From positions 62,001 to 126,000 of the forward strand of contig JAILNS010000033.1 in assembly GCA_024691305.1 (NCBI GenBank): a stretch of 64,000 nt of DNA. The letters are read 5' to 3'. The stretch is from Lachnospiraceae bacterium. GTDB lineage: Bacteria > Bacillota > Clostridia > Lachnospirales > Lachnospiraceae. The position numbers were made by a program, and so were the translations under genes. Positions 35,387-44,461 of the stretch are shown in pieces. Below the pieces are notes generated by a model. The model was not told the DNA's origin. It did no database searches and saw nothing but the letters and a program-made list of their open reading frames with translations. Within the stretch, counting starts at the first letter, position 1, and each line of letters starts with the position of its first letter.

Positions 35387-36802
35387 ATGAAATGCTATAA
35401 CTGCGGATGCGATCTTTCAGAGCACGATTTCTGCACCAGCTGCGGAGCTGATGTGTCTCAATACAAAAAAGTAATGTATATCTCCAACAGGTTTTATAAT
35501 GACGGATTGGAGAGCGCAAAAGTAAGAGATCTGTCGGGTGCGGTGAATTCACTGCGTCAGTGCCTGAAGTTCAACAAAAATAATATAGAAGCAAGAAATC
35601 TGCTCGGCCTCGTATATTTTGAGACCGGAGAGGTTGTTGCGGCCTTAAGTGAATGGGTCATCTCACAAAATATCCGTCCCAAAAAGAATGTAGCAAACGA
35701 TTATATAGAAATGATACAGTCCAATCCATCGAGACTCGAAACTATCAATCAGACTATCAAGAAGTATAATCAGGCGCTTTCTTACAGCAAATCCGATTCA
35801 CCGGATCTTGCGATCATTCAGCTTAAGCAGGTGCTTGCTCTAAACGAGAAGTTCATAAGGGCAAGACAGCTTCTGGCCCTTTTGTACATAAGTGAAGAAA
35901 AATGGGATGAGGCCAAAGCCCAGCTTATCAAATGTGCAAACATCGATACCGGAAATACGACCACGATGCGCTACCGCATGGAAGTAGATGAAATGCTTAC
36001 CCCGGTCGAGGGTACCAAGAGCAAACGCATCAAGGTCAAAAAGGAAGATGAGATAGTCAGATTCAAGTCCGGTAATGAAGATATAATCCAGCCTGCAGCC
36101 TCAAAGAGTAACAGCGGATTCGGTATCATCTTAAATCTTTTCCTGGGGGTATGCATAGGTATTGCCTCAGCGTGGTTTATCATCATGCCCGCAAGAGTTA
36201 ATATAGCTTCCCAGGAAGCTGAGATCAAGATAAAGGCAGCTAACGAACAACTGGATCTGGAGAGTGCCGAAAACGAAGACTTAAAGAGCCAGCTTGAATC
36301 GACCAAGACACAGCTTGCCGATATGCAGGAGGAACTGGCTTCCTATGAAGGATATGACGGTTCCATGGGATCTGCATATGCACTTATACAGGCTACTGAT
36401 GTCTATCTGTCCGATCCCGAAAACATAGAATCCGTCGCTGATTATCTGGATGAAGTGGATATAACTAAGCTTGGTGAAGACTCACAGGAAGCACCGGTAA
36501 GACTTTATAATACATTGCTTGCACTTGCTGGACCTGAACTGGCACAGAAGTTCTATGATGTGGGGTATGAAGCATACTCCTCGGGTGATTATGAGGTCGC
36601 GATAGAGAATCTTTCTAGAGCATACCAGTATGATTCGACCAACGGAGAAGCACTGTATTATCTGGCCCAGTCTTATAACCATTCCGGCGATGAGACGCAT
36701 GCGGTTCAGATGTATCGAAAGGTAATAGATGAGTTCCCGGATACGGAGAAAGCAATGAAGTCTCAAGGGTATCTTGAACAGTTGACCGGAAGTTCGGAAT
36801 GA
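35387..36802 (+). CDS. Zinc-ribbon, TPR and transmembrane protein
   Basis: A 471-aa protein with an N-terminal zinc ribbon (Cys3, Cys6, Cys16, Cys19), a cytosolic set of TPR-like helices at about 30-190 (LSGAVNSLRQCLKFN, DLAIIQLKQVLALN), one membrane segment near 240-262 (LNLFLGVCIGIASAWFIIMP), an extracytoplasmic coiled coil (about 270-320) and C-terminal TPRs (SGDYEVAIENLSRAYQYD, NHSGDETHAVQMYRKVI). It probably scaffolds membrane-associated complexes; the partner is unknown. AGGAAG is 11 nt before ATG 35387, so TTG 35381 is a possible start. The MATE gene overlaps its stop by 4 bp. Confidence 0.82.
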   Translation: MKCYNCGCDLSEHDFCTSCGADVSQYKKVMYISNRFYNDGLESAKVRDLSGAVNSLRQCLKFNKNNIEARNLLGLVYFETGEVVAALSEWVISQNIRPKKNVANDYIEMIQSNPSRLETINQTIKKYNQALSYSKSDSPDLAIIQLKQVLALNEKFIRARQLLALLYISEEKWDEAKAQLIKCANIDTGNTTTMRYRMEVDEMLTPVEGTKSKRIKVKKEDEIVRFKSGNEDIIQPAASKSNSGFGIILNLFLGVCIGIASAWFIIMPARVNIASQEAEIKIKAANEQLDLESAENEDLKSQLESTKTQLADMQEELASYEGYDGSMGSAYALIQATDVYLSDPENIESVADYLDEVDITKLGEDSQEAPVRLYNTLLALAGPELAQKFYDVGYEAYSSGDYEVAIENLSRAYQYDSTNGEALYYLAQSYNHSGDETHAVQMYRKVIDEFPDTEKAMKSQGYLEQLTGSSE

Positions 36803-38172
36803 GATCACAAAACAACAAAAAATATGAAATCGATATGTGCTCGGGAAAAATAGTTGGAAAGATGCTGATGTTTGCTCTTCCACTGATGATCTCGAGCATT
36901 TTGCAACTGCTCTTTAACGCTGCCGACATTATCGTGGTAGGAAGATTTGCGGGTGACAATTCACTGGCTGCGGTCGGCTCCACGTCGTCGCTCGTTAATA
37001 TGCTGACCAATGTTTTCCTTGGCCTGTCGGTCGGCGCAAATGTAATGGTTGCAAGATATATAGGTGCAGGACGCGACGATGAAACCTCTGCGACGGTCCA
37101 CACCGCAGTCACGCTTGCGCTCATAAGCGGTCTTATCCTTACGATAATAGGAGGCCTGGGTGCGAGGCGCATACTCACCTGGATGGGATCTCCCGATGAG
37201 GTCATAGGATTATCAACTCTGTATCTTAGAATATTTTTCTTAGGCATGATACCGAATATGCTATATAACTTCGGTGCTGCGATATTAAGATCCGTAGGTG
37301 ATACAAGGCGTCCGCTTTATTATCTTTTTGCTGCAGGTATCATAAACGTGATACTTAATCTGATCTTCGTGATCGTGTTCAAGATGGACGTGGCAGGCGT
37401 TGCGCTTGCTACCATCATCTCCCAGACAATATCGGCCGTGCTGGTAGTCAGATGCCTGATCCTGGAAAAAAGAGCAATACGCCTGGATATACACAAACTC
37501 GGTATAGATAAGAATATATGCAGGGACATATTAAAGATCGGTCTGCCCAGTGGATTTCAGGGTCTTCTTTTTTCAATGTCCAACGTGATCATACAGGCAT
37601 CCGTAAACAGCTTCGGGGCAACGGTCATAGCCGCTAACTCTGCAGCGGCAAATATCGAGGGTTTTGTGTGGGTATCAATGAACGCATTTCATCAGGCGGC
37701 GATCACTTTTACGGGACAAAACTACGGAGCCGGAAAACTTAAACGCGTGCCTCTTGTTATGAGGGATGCACTCATATGTGTCATAGTGACGGGAGTGGTA
37801 TTGGGACGGACAGTGTACTTCTTTGGAATACCTCTGATGGGACTATATACTACGAGTGCGGAAGTGGCATCTCTTGGACTTGAAAGGATCAAGTGGGTGT
37901 GTGGAATGTATGCACTTTGCGGAATGATGGATGTAATGGTCGGGGTACTCAGGGGCGTAGGATATTCCGTGCTGCCGATGATAGTATCTCTTGTGGGAGC
38001 ATGCGGGTTAAGACTTCTGTGGATCTTTACGCTGTTTCAGACAGAGACTTTTCATAAGCCGATGTATCTGTATGTGACCTATCCGGTAAGCTGGGCTGTC
38101 ACTTTTATAATGCATGTCATATGCTTTGTGATCGTGTGGAAGAAGATCAAAGCAACTCATAATATGGAATAA
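36799..38172 (+). CDS. MATE-family efflux transporter, second copy
   Basis: A 457-aa MATE exporter with 12 predicted membrane segments and the family N-terminus (CSGKIVGKMLMFALPLMISS). It is only distantly similar to the copy at 9670. Start overlaps the stop of the TPR gene (ATGA). Substrate unknown. Confidence 0.9.
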   Translation: MRSQNNKKYEIDMCSGKIVGKMLMFALPLMISSILQLLFNAADIIVVGRFAGDNSLAAVGSTSSLVNMLTNVFLGLSVGANVMVARYIGAGRDDETSATVHTAVTLALISGLILTIIGGLGARRILTWMGSPDEVIGLSTLYLRIFFLGMIPNMLYNFGAAILRSVGDTRRPLYYLFAAGIINVILNLIFVIVFKMDVAGVALATIISQTISAVLVVRCLILEKRAIRLDIHKLGIDKNICRDILKIGLPSGFQGLLFSMSNVIIQASVNSFGATVIAANSAAANIEGFVWVSMNAFHQAAITFTGQNYGAGKLKRVPLVMRDALICVIVTGVVLGRTVYFFGIPLMGLYTTSAEVASLGLERIKWVCGMYALCGMMDVMVGVLRGVGYSVLPMIVSLVGACGLRLLWIFTLFQTETFHKPMYLYVTYPVSWAVTFIMHVICFVIVWKKIKATHNME

Positions 38173-38174
38173 CT

Positions 38175-40541
38175 ATGGATATACATATTTCGGTGCGGGC
38201 CATGGTGGAATTTTTGTTCCGTCACGGTGATATAGACAACAGAACAGGTGCCTCCTCCGAGGAGAGCATGCTTGTGGGTGCCCGCATACATCGTAAGATC
38301 CAGTCTATGATGGGCTCTGAATACCGGGCCGAGTATCCCCTTTCTTATACATACCGGACAAACTTAAATAATGTGACCATAGAGGGCAGAGCTGACGGTA
38401 TCATAACGCTTGATAACGAAGTCACTATCGATGAGATCAAGACCACAAGCAGAAATGTCCGCAAAATGACAGATCCCGAGCCGGTTCATCTGGCTCAGGC
38501 CATGTGCTATGCAGCCATATATCTGATGCAGGAAGAACTTGAGTCCATAAGCGTCAGGATGACATATGTGACACAGGATACCGAGGATGTCAGATACTTT
38601 GATTCTGCCTACAGCGCAGATGAGATCACAGGATGGTTTGAAGATGCAAGATCGGAACTTGCCGGATGGGTTGATATGCAGGCTTCCTGGAATGAAGTAA
38701 GGCAGGAGTCTATAGGTAATCTGGAATTCCCGTATGATTATCGTCCGGGACAGAAAGAACTTGTTGAATATGTATACAGAACGATATATCACGGGCGCGA
38801 ACTTTTCATCGAAGCACCGACCGGGACAGGTAAAACCCTGTCTGTTCTTTTTCCGGCGATCAGGAGCATGGGCGAGGGACGCGGTGATAAGATATTCTAT
38901 CTGACCGCAAGGACCATCGCGAGGACGGTGGCTGAGAATGCGGTTGCTGTTCTTAAGGAGTCGGGACTTAAACTCAAGAATATTACTCTTACCGCAAAAG
39001 AAAAGATCTGTTTTACGGGAAATACCGAATGTAATCCCGATGAATGTCCTTATGCGAAAGGCCATTTTGACCGCATAAACGAGTGCCTTTTTGAAATGGT
39101 CACGAATGAAGACAGTTTCCCCAGAGAGGTGATAGAAGAATATGCCGAAAAGTACAGGGTATGTCCATTTGAACTCGGACTCGACCTGAGCCTTTTTGCG
39201 GATTGCATAATCGGGGATTATAATTACGTCTTTGATCCAAATGCGTATCTGCGCAGGTTCTTTGCTGAAGGCAGAGACGGAGACTATATATTCCTTATAG
39301 ACGAAGCCCACAATCTTGTGGAACGCGGACGTGACATGTATTCAGCAGTGCTTATCAAGGAAGATCTCCTGGCATGCAAAAGAGCATGTTCCAAGTATCA
39401 GCCTGTGATAGCCCGTGCTATAGAAAAATGCAACAAAGATATGCTTGGCCTTAAGCGTTCCAGAGGTACAGCTAAAGACAATGAACTTGTTGTGATGGCA
39501 GACGTAGGAGTACTGGCCGGGCATGCGGACAGACTTAAAAGCCTCATGGCCGAGTATCTGGCCGATCATAAAGAGGGCATAGGACACGAAGAAATCCTGG
39601 ATCTGTATTTTAAGATAAATGACTTTCTCAATATATATGACATTTTGGGAGAGGATTATTGTATATACAACGGCTTTACGGACAATAAGGATTTCTGTAT
39701 CAAACTCTTCTGTGTGGATCCTGCGCGAAATATAAGAAACTGCTGTGACAGGGCGCGGGCGTCCGTGTTTTTTTCCGCTACGCTTCTTCCGATCCAATAC
39801 TACAAAAAACTGCTCGGCGGAACCTCAGAAGATTATGAGGTCTATGCCCAATCGGTGTTTGATACCTCGAACAGACTGCTCATCCAGGCATCGGATGTAA
39901 CCAGTAAGTATGCGGCCAGAAGCAGATCCCAATATATGAAGATGGCGCAGTACATATACGATATCACATCCGCAAAGACGGGTAACTATATGGTCTTTGC
40001 CCCGTCATATGCTTATATGGAGCAGGTATATGACATTTATATGGAGAGTTTTCATGATCCCGCAAAAGAAAATGTATACATCCAGACGGGTAACATGAGG
40101 GAGTCTGACAGAGAGGAGTTCCTGGGAAGATTTTCCGATGCGGGAGACAGCCTGCATACACTCATAGGCTTTTGCGTACTCGGAGGGATATTTGCAGAGG
40201 GAATAGACCTAAAAGACGATGCTCTGATAGGAGTTATCATCATGGGAACCGGACTTCCGCAGATAGGCGGGGAAAGGGATCTTCTTAGAAACTTCTTTGA
40301 TAATGCCGGACAAAACGGCTTCGATCATGCATATTCGTATCCGGGTATGAACAGGGTGCAGCAGGCAGCAGGCAGACTCATAAGAACCGAGTCCGACACA
40401 GGTGTCATAGCGCTTCTTGATGAGCGTTTTTCAAATCCGTCAAACAGACGCATGTTTCCCAGAGAATGGAAAGATATCGAAACCGTAACCTGTGAAAACG
40501 TTAAATACAGGGTTCGGAAGTTCTGGGAGGATAAAATGTGA
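38175..40541 (+). CDS. DinG/XPD-like iron-sulfur helicase with N-terminal PD-(D/E)xK-type domain
   Basis: Superfamily 2 DNA helicase, 788 aa. The first roughly 180 residues hold a nuclease-like core (GRADGI with Asp74, then TIDEIKTT with Glu87 and Lys89). The helicase follows: Walker A APTGTGKT at 214-221, candidate iron-sulfur cysteines (KICFTGNTECNPDEC and RVCPFEL), DEAH box LIDEAHNLVE, and motif VI-type QAAGRLIRTESD. The Asp-Glu-x-Lys set suggests DNA cleavage or at least DNA-end binding. It begins 2 bp after the MATE gene without a clear ribosome binding site. Probable role in DNA repair. Confidence 0.85.
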   Translation: MDIHISVRAMVEFLFRHGDIDNRTGASSEESMLVGARIHRKIQSMMGSEYRAEYPLSYTYRTNLNNVTIEGRADGIITLDNEVTIDEIKTTSRNVRKMTDPEPVHLAQAMCYAAIYLMQEELESISVRMTYVTQDTEDVRYFDSAYSADEITGWFEDARSELAGWVDMQASWNEVRQESIGNLEFPYDYRPGQKELVEYVYRTIYHGRELFIEAPTGTGKTLSVLFPAIRSMGEGRGDKIFYLTARTIARTVAENAVAVLKESGLKLKNITLTAKEKICFTGNTECNPDECPYAKGHFDRINECLFEMVTNEDSFPREVIEEYAEKYRVCPFELGLDLSLFADCIIGDYNYVFDPNAYLRRFFAEGRDGDYIFLIDEAHNLVERGRDMYSAVLIKEDLLACKRACSKYQPVIARAIEKCNKDMLGLKRSRGTAKDNELVVMADVGVLAGHADRLKSLMAEYLADHKEGIGHEEILDLYFKINDFLNIYDILGEDYCIYNGFTDNKDFCIKLFCVDPARNIRNCCDRARASVFFSATLLPIQYYKKLLGGTSEDYEVYAQSVFDTSNRLLIQASDVTSKYAARSRSQYMKMAQYIYDITSAKTGNYMVFAPSYAYMEQVYDIYMESFHDPAKENVYIQTGNMRESDREEFLGRFSDAGDSLHTLIGFCVLGGIFAEGIDLKDDALIGVIIMGTGLPQIGGERDLLRNFFDNAGQNGFDHAYSYPGMNRVQQAAGRLIRTESDTGVIALLDERFSNPSNRRMFPREWKDIETVTCENVKYRVRKFWEDKM

Positions 40542-40565
40542 CATCAAAATAATTCATGTCATATA

Positions 40566-40594
40566 TTGTATAGTATCCGATAAAATGATAAGAT
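40566..40594 (+). promoter_or_regulatory. Promoter of thrS
   Basis: TTGTAT at 40566-40571, 17-bp spacer, TAAGAT at 40589-40594. The leader to the start codon is only about 50 nt, too short for a T-box. Confidence 0.55.
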
Positions 40595-40646
40595 AAAAAA
40601 GTATGCGGAAATAATGATTTTAACGAGCTTTGTAAAGGAGTAAAAA

Positions 40647-42401
40647 ATGGTTAACTTTAAAGAAGATGAAGAACTGCACGTGTTAAACCACTCGTGTGCG
40701 CATCTTATGGCACAGGCGGTCAAGCATCTGTATCCTCAGGCCAAGTTCTGGGTAGGCCCTGTCGTTGATGAGGGATTTTACTATGATATGGACTTGGGCG
40801 ATGCGGTTTTGAACGATGAAGACATTGCTGCTATCGAAAAGGAAATGAAAAAGGTAGCCAAGACCGGAGTTAAGATCTACAGAAGAGAGATATCCAAAGC
40901 AGAAGCTCTTGAAATGTTTAAGGATGATCCCTACAAGCTTGACCTTATATCCAATATGGAAGACGGAACCATCACCTGCTACGATCAGGGTGATTTCACG
41001 GATCTGTGCCGCGGACCTCACGTTGATAACGTAAAGATGTGCCGTAACTTCAAGCTTATCAAGCATTCGGGCGTTTACTGGAAAGGCGATGCCGAGAATC
41101 AGGTCCTTCAGAGAGTATACGGAGTATGCTTCCCTACTCCCGAGCAGCTCGAAGAACACTTACAGCTTCTTGAAGAGGCAAAGGAACGTGATCACCGTAA
41201 GATCGGTAAAGATATGGAACTGTTCATGGTCGATGACCTTGTTGGACGCGGACTTCCGATGTTCCTTCCCAAGGGTCAGATCGTATGGCAGGAACTTGAA
41301 AACTATATACGCGAGAAAGAACGTAAGCTTGATTACCAGCACGTTCTTACTCCCTGCGTAGGTACGGTTTCACTTTATCAGACTTCCGGACACTGGGATC
41401 ATTACAAAGAGAATATGTTCCCTCCGATGGAGGTAGAGGGCGAGAGCTTCGTGCTTCGTCCTATGAACTGCCCTCATCATATGAGGATATATGCAAACAA
41501 ACCGCATTCATATCGTGAACTTCCCATAAGACTTGCGGAGATCGCCCATGATTTCAGATTTGAAGCAAGCGGTACTCTTAAAGGTATAGAGAGGGGCAGA
41601 CATTTCTGCCAGAACGACTCTCATATCTTCTGTACTCCCGACCAGATCAAGTCCGAAGTTAAGGGCGTATGCGATCTGATCTTCGATGTATATGAAGATT
41701 TCGGTATCACGGATTACAGATGTGTACTTAGTCTGCGTGATCCTGCAGATACCAAGAAGTATCATCCCGATGATGAGATGTGGAATACGGCAGAACAGGC
41801 ACTCAGAGAAGTTCTTAACGATATAGGCATCGAGTATACCGAAGAGATCGGAGAAGCAGCATTCTACGGACCCAAGCTTGATGTGAATGTTAAGCCTGCT
41901 ATCGGAAATGAGATCACACTGTCCACGTGTCAGCTTGACTTCTGTCTTCCTGCCAAATTCGAACTTACATATACCGATACAGACGGAACCAAGAAGACTC
42001 CCGTGGTCCTTCACAGAGCGATCCTCGGATCCCTCGACAGATTCATGGCTTACATCTTAGAGGAGACCAAGGGTAACCTTCCTCTCTGGCTTGCACCTGT
42101 TCAGGTTAAGGTTCTTCCCATCAAGAACGATGATGATGAACTCAACGAATATGCAGCCAAGGTAGTGAACGCACTTAAGGATGCGGACGTCAGAGTAGAG
42201 TTTGATGACCGTTCCGAGAAGTTCGGCTACAAGATGAGAGAGGCTCAGATCGCCAAGGTTCCTTACATCGTGGTCCTTGGTAAAAACGAAGAAGCCGAGA
42301 ACAAGATCTCATACAGGCTCCATGGCGAACAAGCTACAACTACAGTGAATTTTGATGAATTTGTGACACTTGTCACAGATGAGATCACAAGTAAAAAATA
42401 A
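40647..42401 (+). CDS. thrS: Threonyl-tRNA synthetase lacking the TGS domain
   Basis: Class II synthetase charging tRNA-Thr. The 584-aa protein opens directly in the editing domain (LNHSCAHLMAQAVKHLYP, with the HxxxH metal motif) and continues through FTDLCRGPHV, the catalytic core (RPMNCPHHM, zinc Cys and His) and the C-terminal anticodon-binding domain. Standard ThrRS is about 640 residues; the missing 60 correspond to the N-terminal TGS domain. The AAAGGAG site fixes the start, so this is not a mis-called start. The shorter form occurs in related clostridia. Confidence 0.97.
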   Translation: MVNFKEDEELHVLNHSCAHLMAQAVKHLYPQAKFWVGPVVDEGFYYDMDLGDAVLNDEDIAAIEKEMKKVAKTGVKIYRREISKAEALEMFKDDPYKLDLISNMEDGTITCYDQGDFTDLCRGPHVDNVKMCRNFKLIKHSGVYWKGDAENQVLQRVYGVCFPTPEQLEEHLQLLEEAKERDHRKIGKDMELFMVDDLVGRGLPMFLPKGQIVWQELENYIREKERKLDYQHVLTPCVGTVSLYQTSGHWDHYKENMFPPMEVEGESFVLRPMNCPHHMRIYANKPHSYRELPIRLAEIAHDFRFEASGTLKGIERGRHFCQNDSHIFCTPDQIKSEVKGVCDLIFDVYEDFGITDYRCVLSLRDPADTKKYHPDDEMWNTAEQALREVLNDIGIEYTEEIGEAAFYGPKLDVNVKPAIGNEITLSTCQLDFCLPAKFELTYTDTDGTKKTPVVLHRAILGSLDRFMAYILEETKGNLPLWLAPVQVKVLPIKNDDDELNEYAAKVVNALKDADVRVEFDDRSEKFGYKMREAQIAKVPYIVVLGKNEEAENKISYRLHGEQATTTVNFDEFVTLVTDEITSKK

Positions 42402-42413
42402 GAGGAACAAAAG

Positions 42414-42959
42414 ATGGTATATATCTTTCTGGCAGAAGGCTTCGAAGAGATAGAAGCCCTCACGGTCGTTGATCTTGGCCGCAGAGCAGGACTCGATATA
42501 CAGACCGTATCGGTTAAGGGCGACAAAGAAGTAAAAGGCGCACGCGGAATACCCGTGATAGCCGATATAAAGATCGGAAAAGTTGACTGGGACAACGCAC
42601 AGATGCTTGTACTGCCGGGCGGCATGCCGGGCACGAAGAATCTTGAAGCATGTGAAGAACTTATGACACATGTTGACGAGATGTCACAAAATAACCGGAA
42701 TATCGCGGCAATATGCGCCGCACCGACAATTTTTGGACATAGAGGAATACTTGAGGGCAAAAAGGCATGTTGTTATCCCGGACTTGAAGGTCAGCTTGCC
42801 GGAGCAACAGTATGTGCCGACAAGGTGTGCGTTGACGGAAATGTTATCACTTCAAGAGGTATGGGCACCGCTATAGATTTTTCACTTGCGATAATCACCA
42901 AACTTATCTCGGCAGATAAGGCGGCTGAGATAGCAAAATCTGTAGTTTATAAGCAGTGA
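42414..42959 (+). CDS. DJ-1/PfpI family protein
   Basis: A 181-aa member of the DJ-1/ThiJ/PfpI superfamily, small proteins acting in glyoxal or protein-glycation repair, or as peptidases. The nucleophile elbow AAICAAPT carries the reactive Cys near 101, the conserved acidic residue is in EGFEEIEAL (Glu near 13), and LPGGMPGTKNL precedes the elbow. It sits 12 bp after thrS and ahead of the glycosidase pair. Confidence 0.92.
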   Translation: MVYIFLAEGFEEIEALTVVDLGRRAGLDIQTVSVKGDKEVKGARGIPVIADIKIGKVDWDNAQMLVLPGGMPGTKNLEACEELMTHVDEMSQNNRNIAAICAAPTIFGHRGILEGKKACCYPGLEGQLAGATVCADKVCVDGNVITSRGMGTAIDFSLAIITKLISADKAAEIAKSVVYKQ

Positions 42960-42980
42960 AGAAAAGCGGAGCATTAACAT

Positions 42981-44450
42981 ATGAGTTATTCTTATGATGA
43001 AATACTTAAGGTAAACGAGAAGGGACCCTACAAAGATTCGTGGGACTCTCTTACCGGTTTTGAGATCCCCCATTGGTTTAGCAATGCCAAATTCGGCATT
43101 TTTATCCATTGGGGAATTTTCAGTGTTCCGGCCTTTAACAATGAGTGGTATTCCCGCAACATGTATGTTAAGGGATCGCCTGAGTACGAGCATCATATTA
43201 AGACATACGGACCACACAAGGATTTTGGATATAAAGATTTTATTCCCATGTTTAAGGCTGAGAAATTCGATCCCGAATACTGGGCCGAAGTATTTGCTCA
43301 GGCAGGCGCTAAGTATGTTGTGCCCGTGGCAGAGCATCATGACGGATTTCAGATGTATGAGAGCGATTTATCTTCTTTTAACGCCAAGGATATGGGACCG
43401 TGCAGGGATGTGATAGGGGAACTGAAAAAGAGCATCGAAAAGCGCGGACTCGTCTTCGGAACCTCGACGCACAGAGCCGAGCACCACTGGTTTATGGGCG
43501 TCGGTAAGGAATTCAAATCCGATATACATGAGCCGCTTAAAAAAGGCGACTTCTACTGGCCTTCCGAAAAAACACAGCCGGATTTTCAGGATCTGCATGC
43601 AAAGCCGCATCCTTCGGAGGAGTTCTTAAAAGACTGGGTTGAGAGAACCTGCGAGATCGTAGATAAGTATTCACCGAGAGTATTGTATTTTGACTGGTGG
43701 ATCCAGCATGAGGCATATAAACCATATCTTCGTACCATAGCGGCTTATTATTACAATCGCGGAGTCCAGAGAGATTATCCGGCAGCGATATGCTATAAGC
43801 ATGATGCATGTGCTTTTGGCAGTGCGATAGTCGATGTGGAAAGAGGCAAGTTTGCTGAAGCTAAGCCGTACCATTGGCAGACCGACACTGCTATCGCAAG
43901 AAACTCATGGTGCTACACCACATCACTTGAATACAAAACATCAAATGAGATCATATGTTATCTTGCCGATGTCGTGGCTAAAAACGGAAACCTTCTCTTA
44001 AATGTAGGACCAAAAGCAGATGGTACTTTTGCCGGAGAAGATATGTCGATTCTTCTTGATATAGGAGAGTGGCTTAATGTAAACGGTGAAGCGATATATG
44101 ATTCCAAGCCCTGGAGATATGCGGAGGAAGGCCCTACCAAGGAGAACGAGGGGCAGTTCAGTGACGGATCGGCCACTGAATATACACCGGAAGATATCAG
44201 ATTCACATCGGGGCATGGTGCAATCTATGCGATAATGCTAAAATGCCCGGCAGACGGAAGATTTAAGATAAGATCCGTGTCCAAGTCGGCAGATCCGACG
44301 AAACCTGCCTTTCACGGTATAGTAAAGCGGGTATCGGTGCTTGGATATGACAAAGACGAAGAATTTGAGATAAACGGAGAAGGACTTACCTTTACAGATA
44401 AAGGAATCAGGAGTAAGTTTCCCGTTACGGTTAAGATCGAAACGGAGTAA
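42981..44450 (+). CDS. Alpha-L-fucosidase, GH29
   Basis: Glycoside hydrolase that removes L-fucose. The 489-aa protein shows the GH29 N-terminal signature KFGIFIHWGIFSVPAFNNEWY, HHDGFQMY and the nucleophile Asp238 in YFDWWIQ, with a C-terminal beta-sandwich. No signal peptide, so it acts on imported oligosaccharides. It pairs with the alpha-xylosidase-type enzyme 11 bp downstream; fucose and xylose are both side-chain sugars of xyloglucan. Confidence 0.93.
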   Translation: MSYSYDEILKVNEKGPYKDSWDSLTGFEIPHWFSNAKFGIFIHWGIFSVPAFNNEWYSRNMYVKGSPEYEHHIKTYGPHKDFGYKDFIPMFKAEKFDPEYWAEVFAQAGAKYVVPVAEHHDGFQMYESDLSSFNAKDMGPCRDVIGELKKSIEKRGLVFGTSTHRAEHHWFMGVGKEFKSDIHEPLKKGDFYWPSEKTQPDFQDLHAKPHPSEEFLKDWVERTCEIVDKYSPRVLYFDWWIQHEAYKPYLRTIAAYYYNRGVQRDYPAAICYKHDACAFGSAIVDVERGKFAEAKPYHWQTDTAIARNSWCYTTSLEYKTSNEIICYLADVVAKNGNLLLNVGPKADGTFAGEDMSILLDIGEWLNVNGEAIYDSKPWRYAEEGPTKENEGQFSDGSATEYTPEDIRFTSGHGAIYAIMLKCPADGRFKIRSVSKSADPTKPAFHGIVKRVSVLGYDKDEEFEINGEGLTFTDKGIRSKFPVTVKIETE

Positions 44451-44461
44451 AGGAGAATGCC

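Noticed and set aside
38364..39311. Long antisense frame (315 codons) opposite the DinG-like helicase
   Set aside because: It lies fully inside a gene with clear helicase motifs, has no ribosome binding site and its product resembles no protein; it mirrors codon bias of the sense gene.
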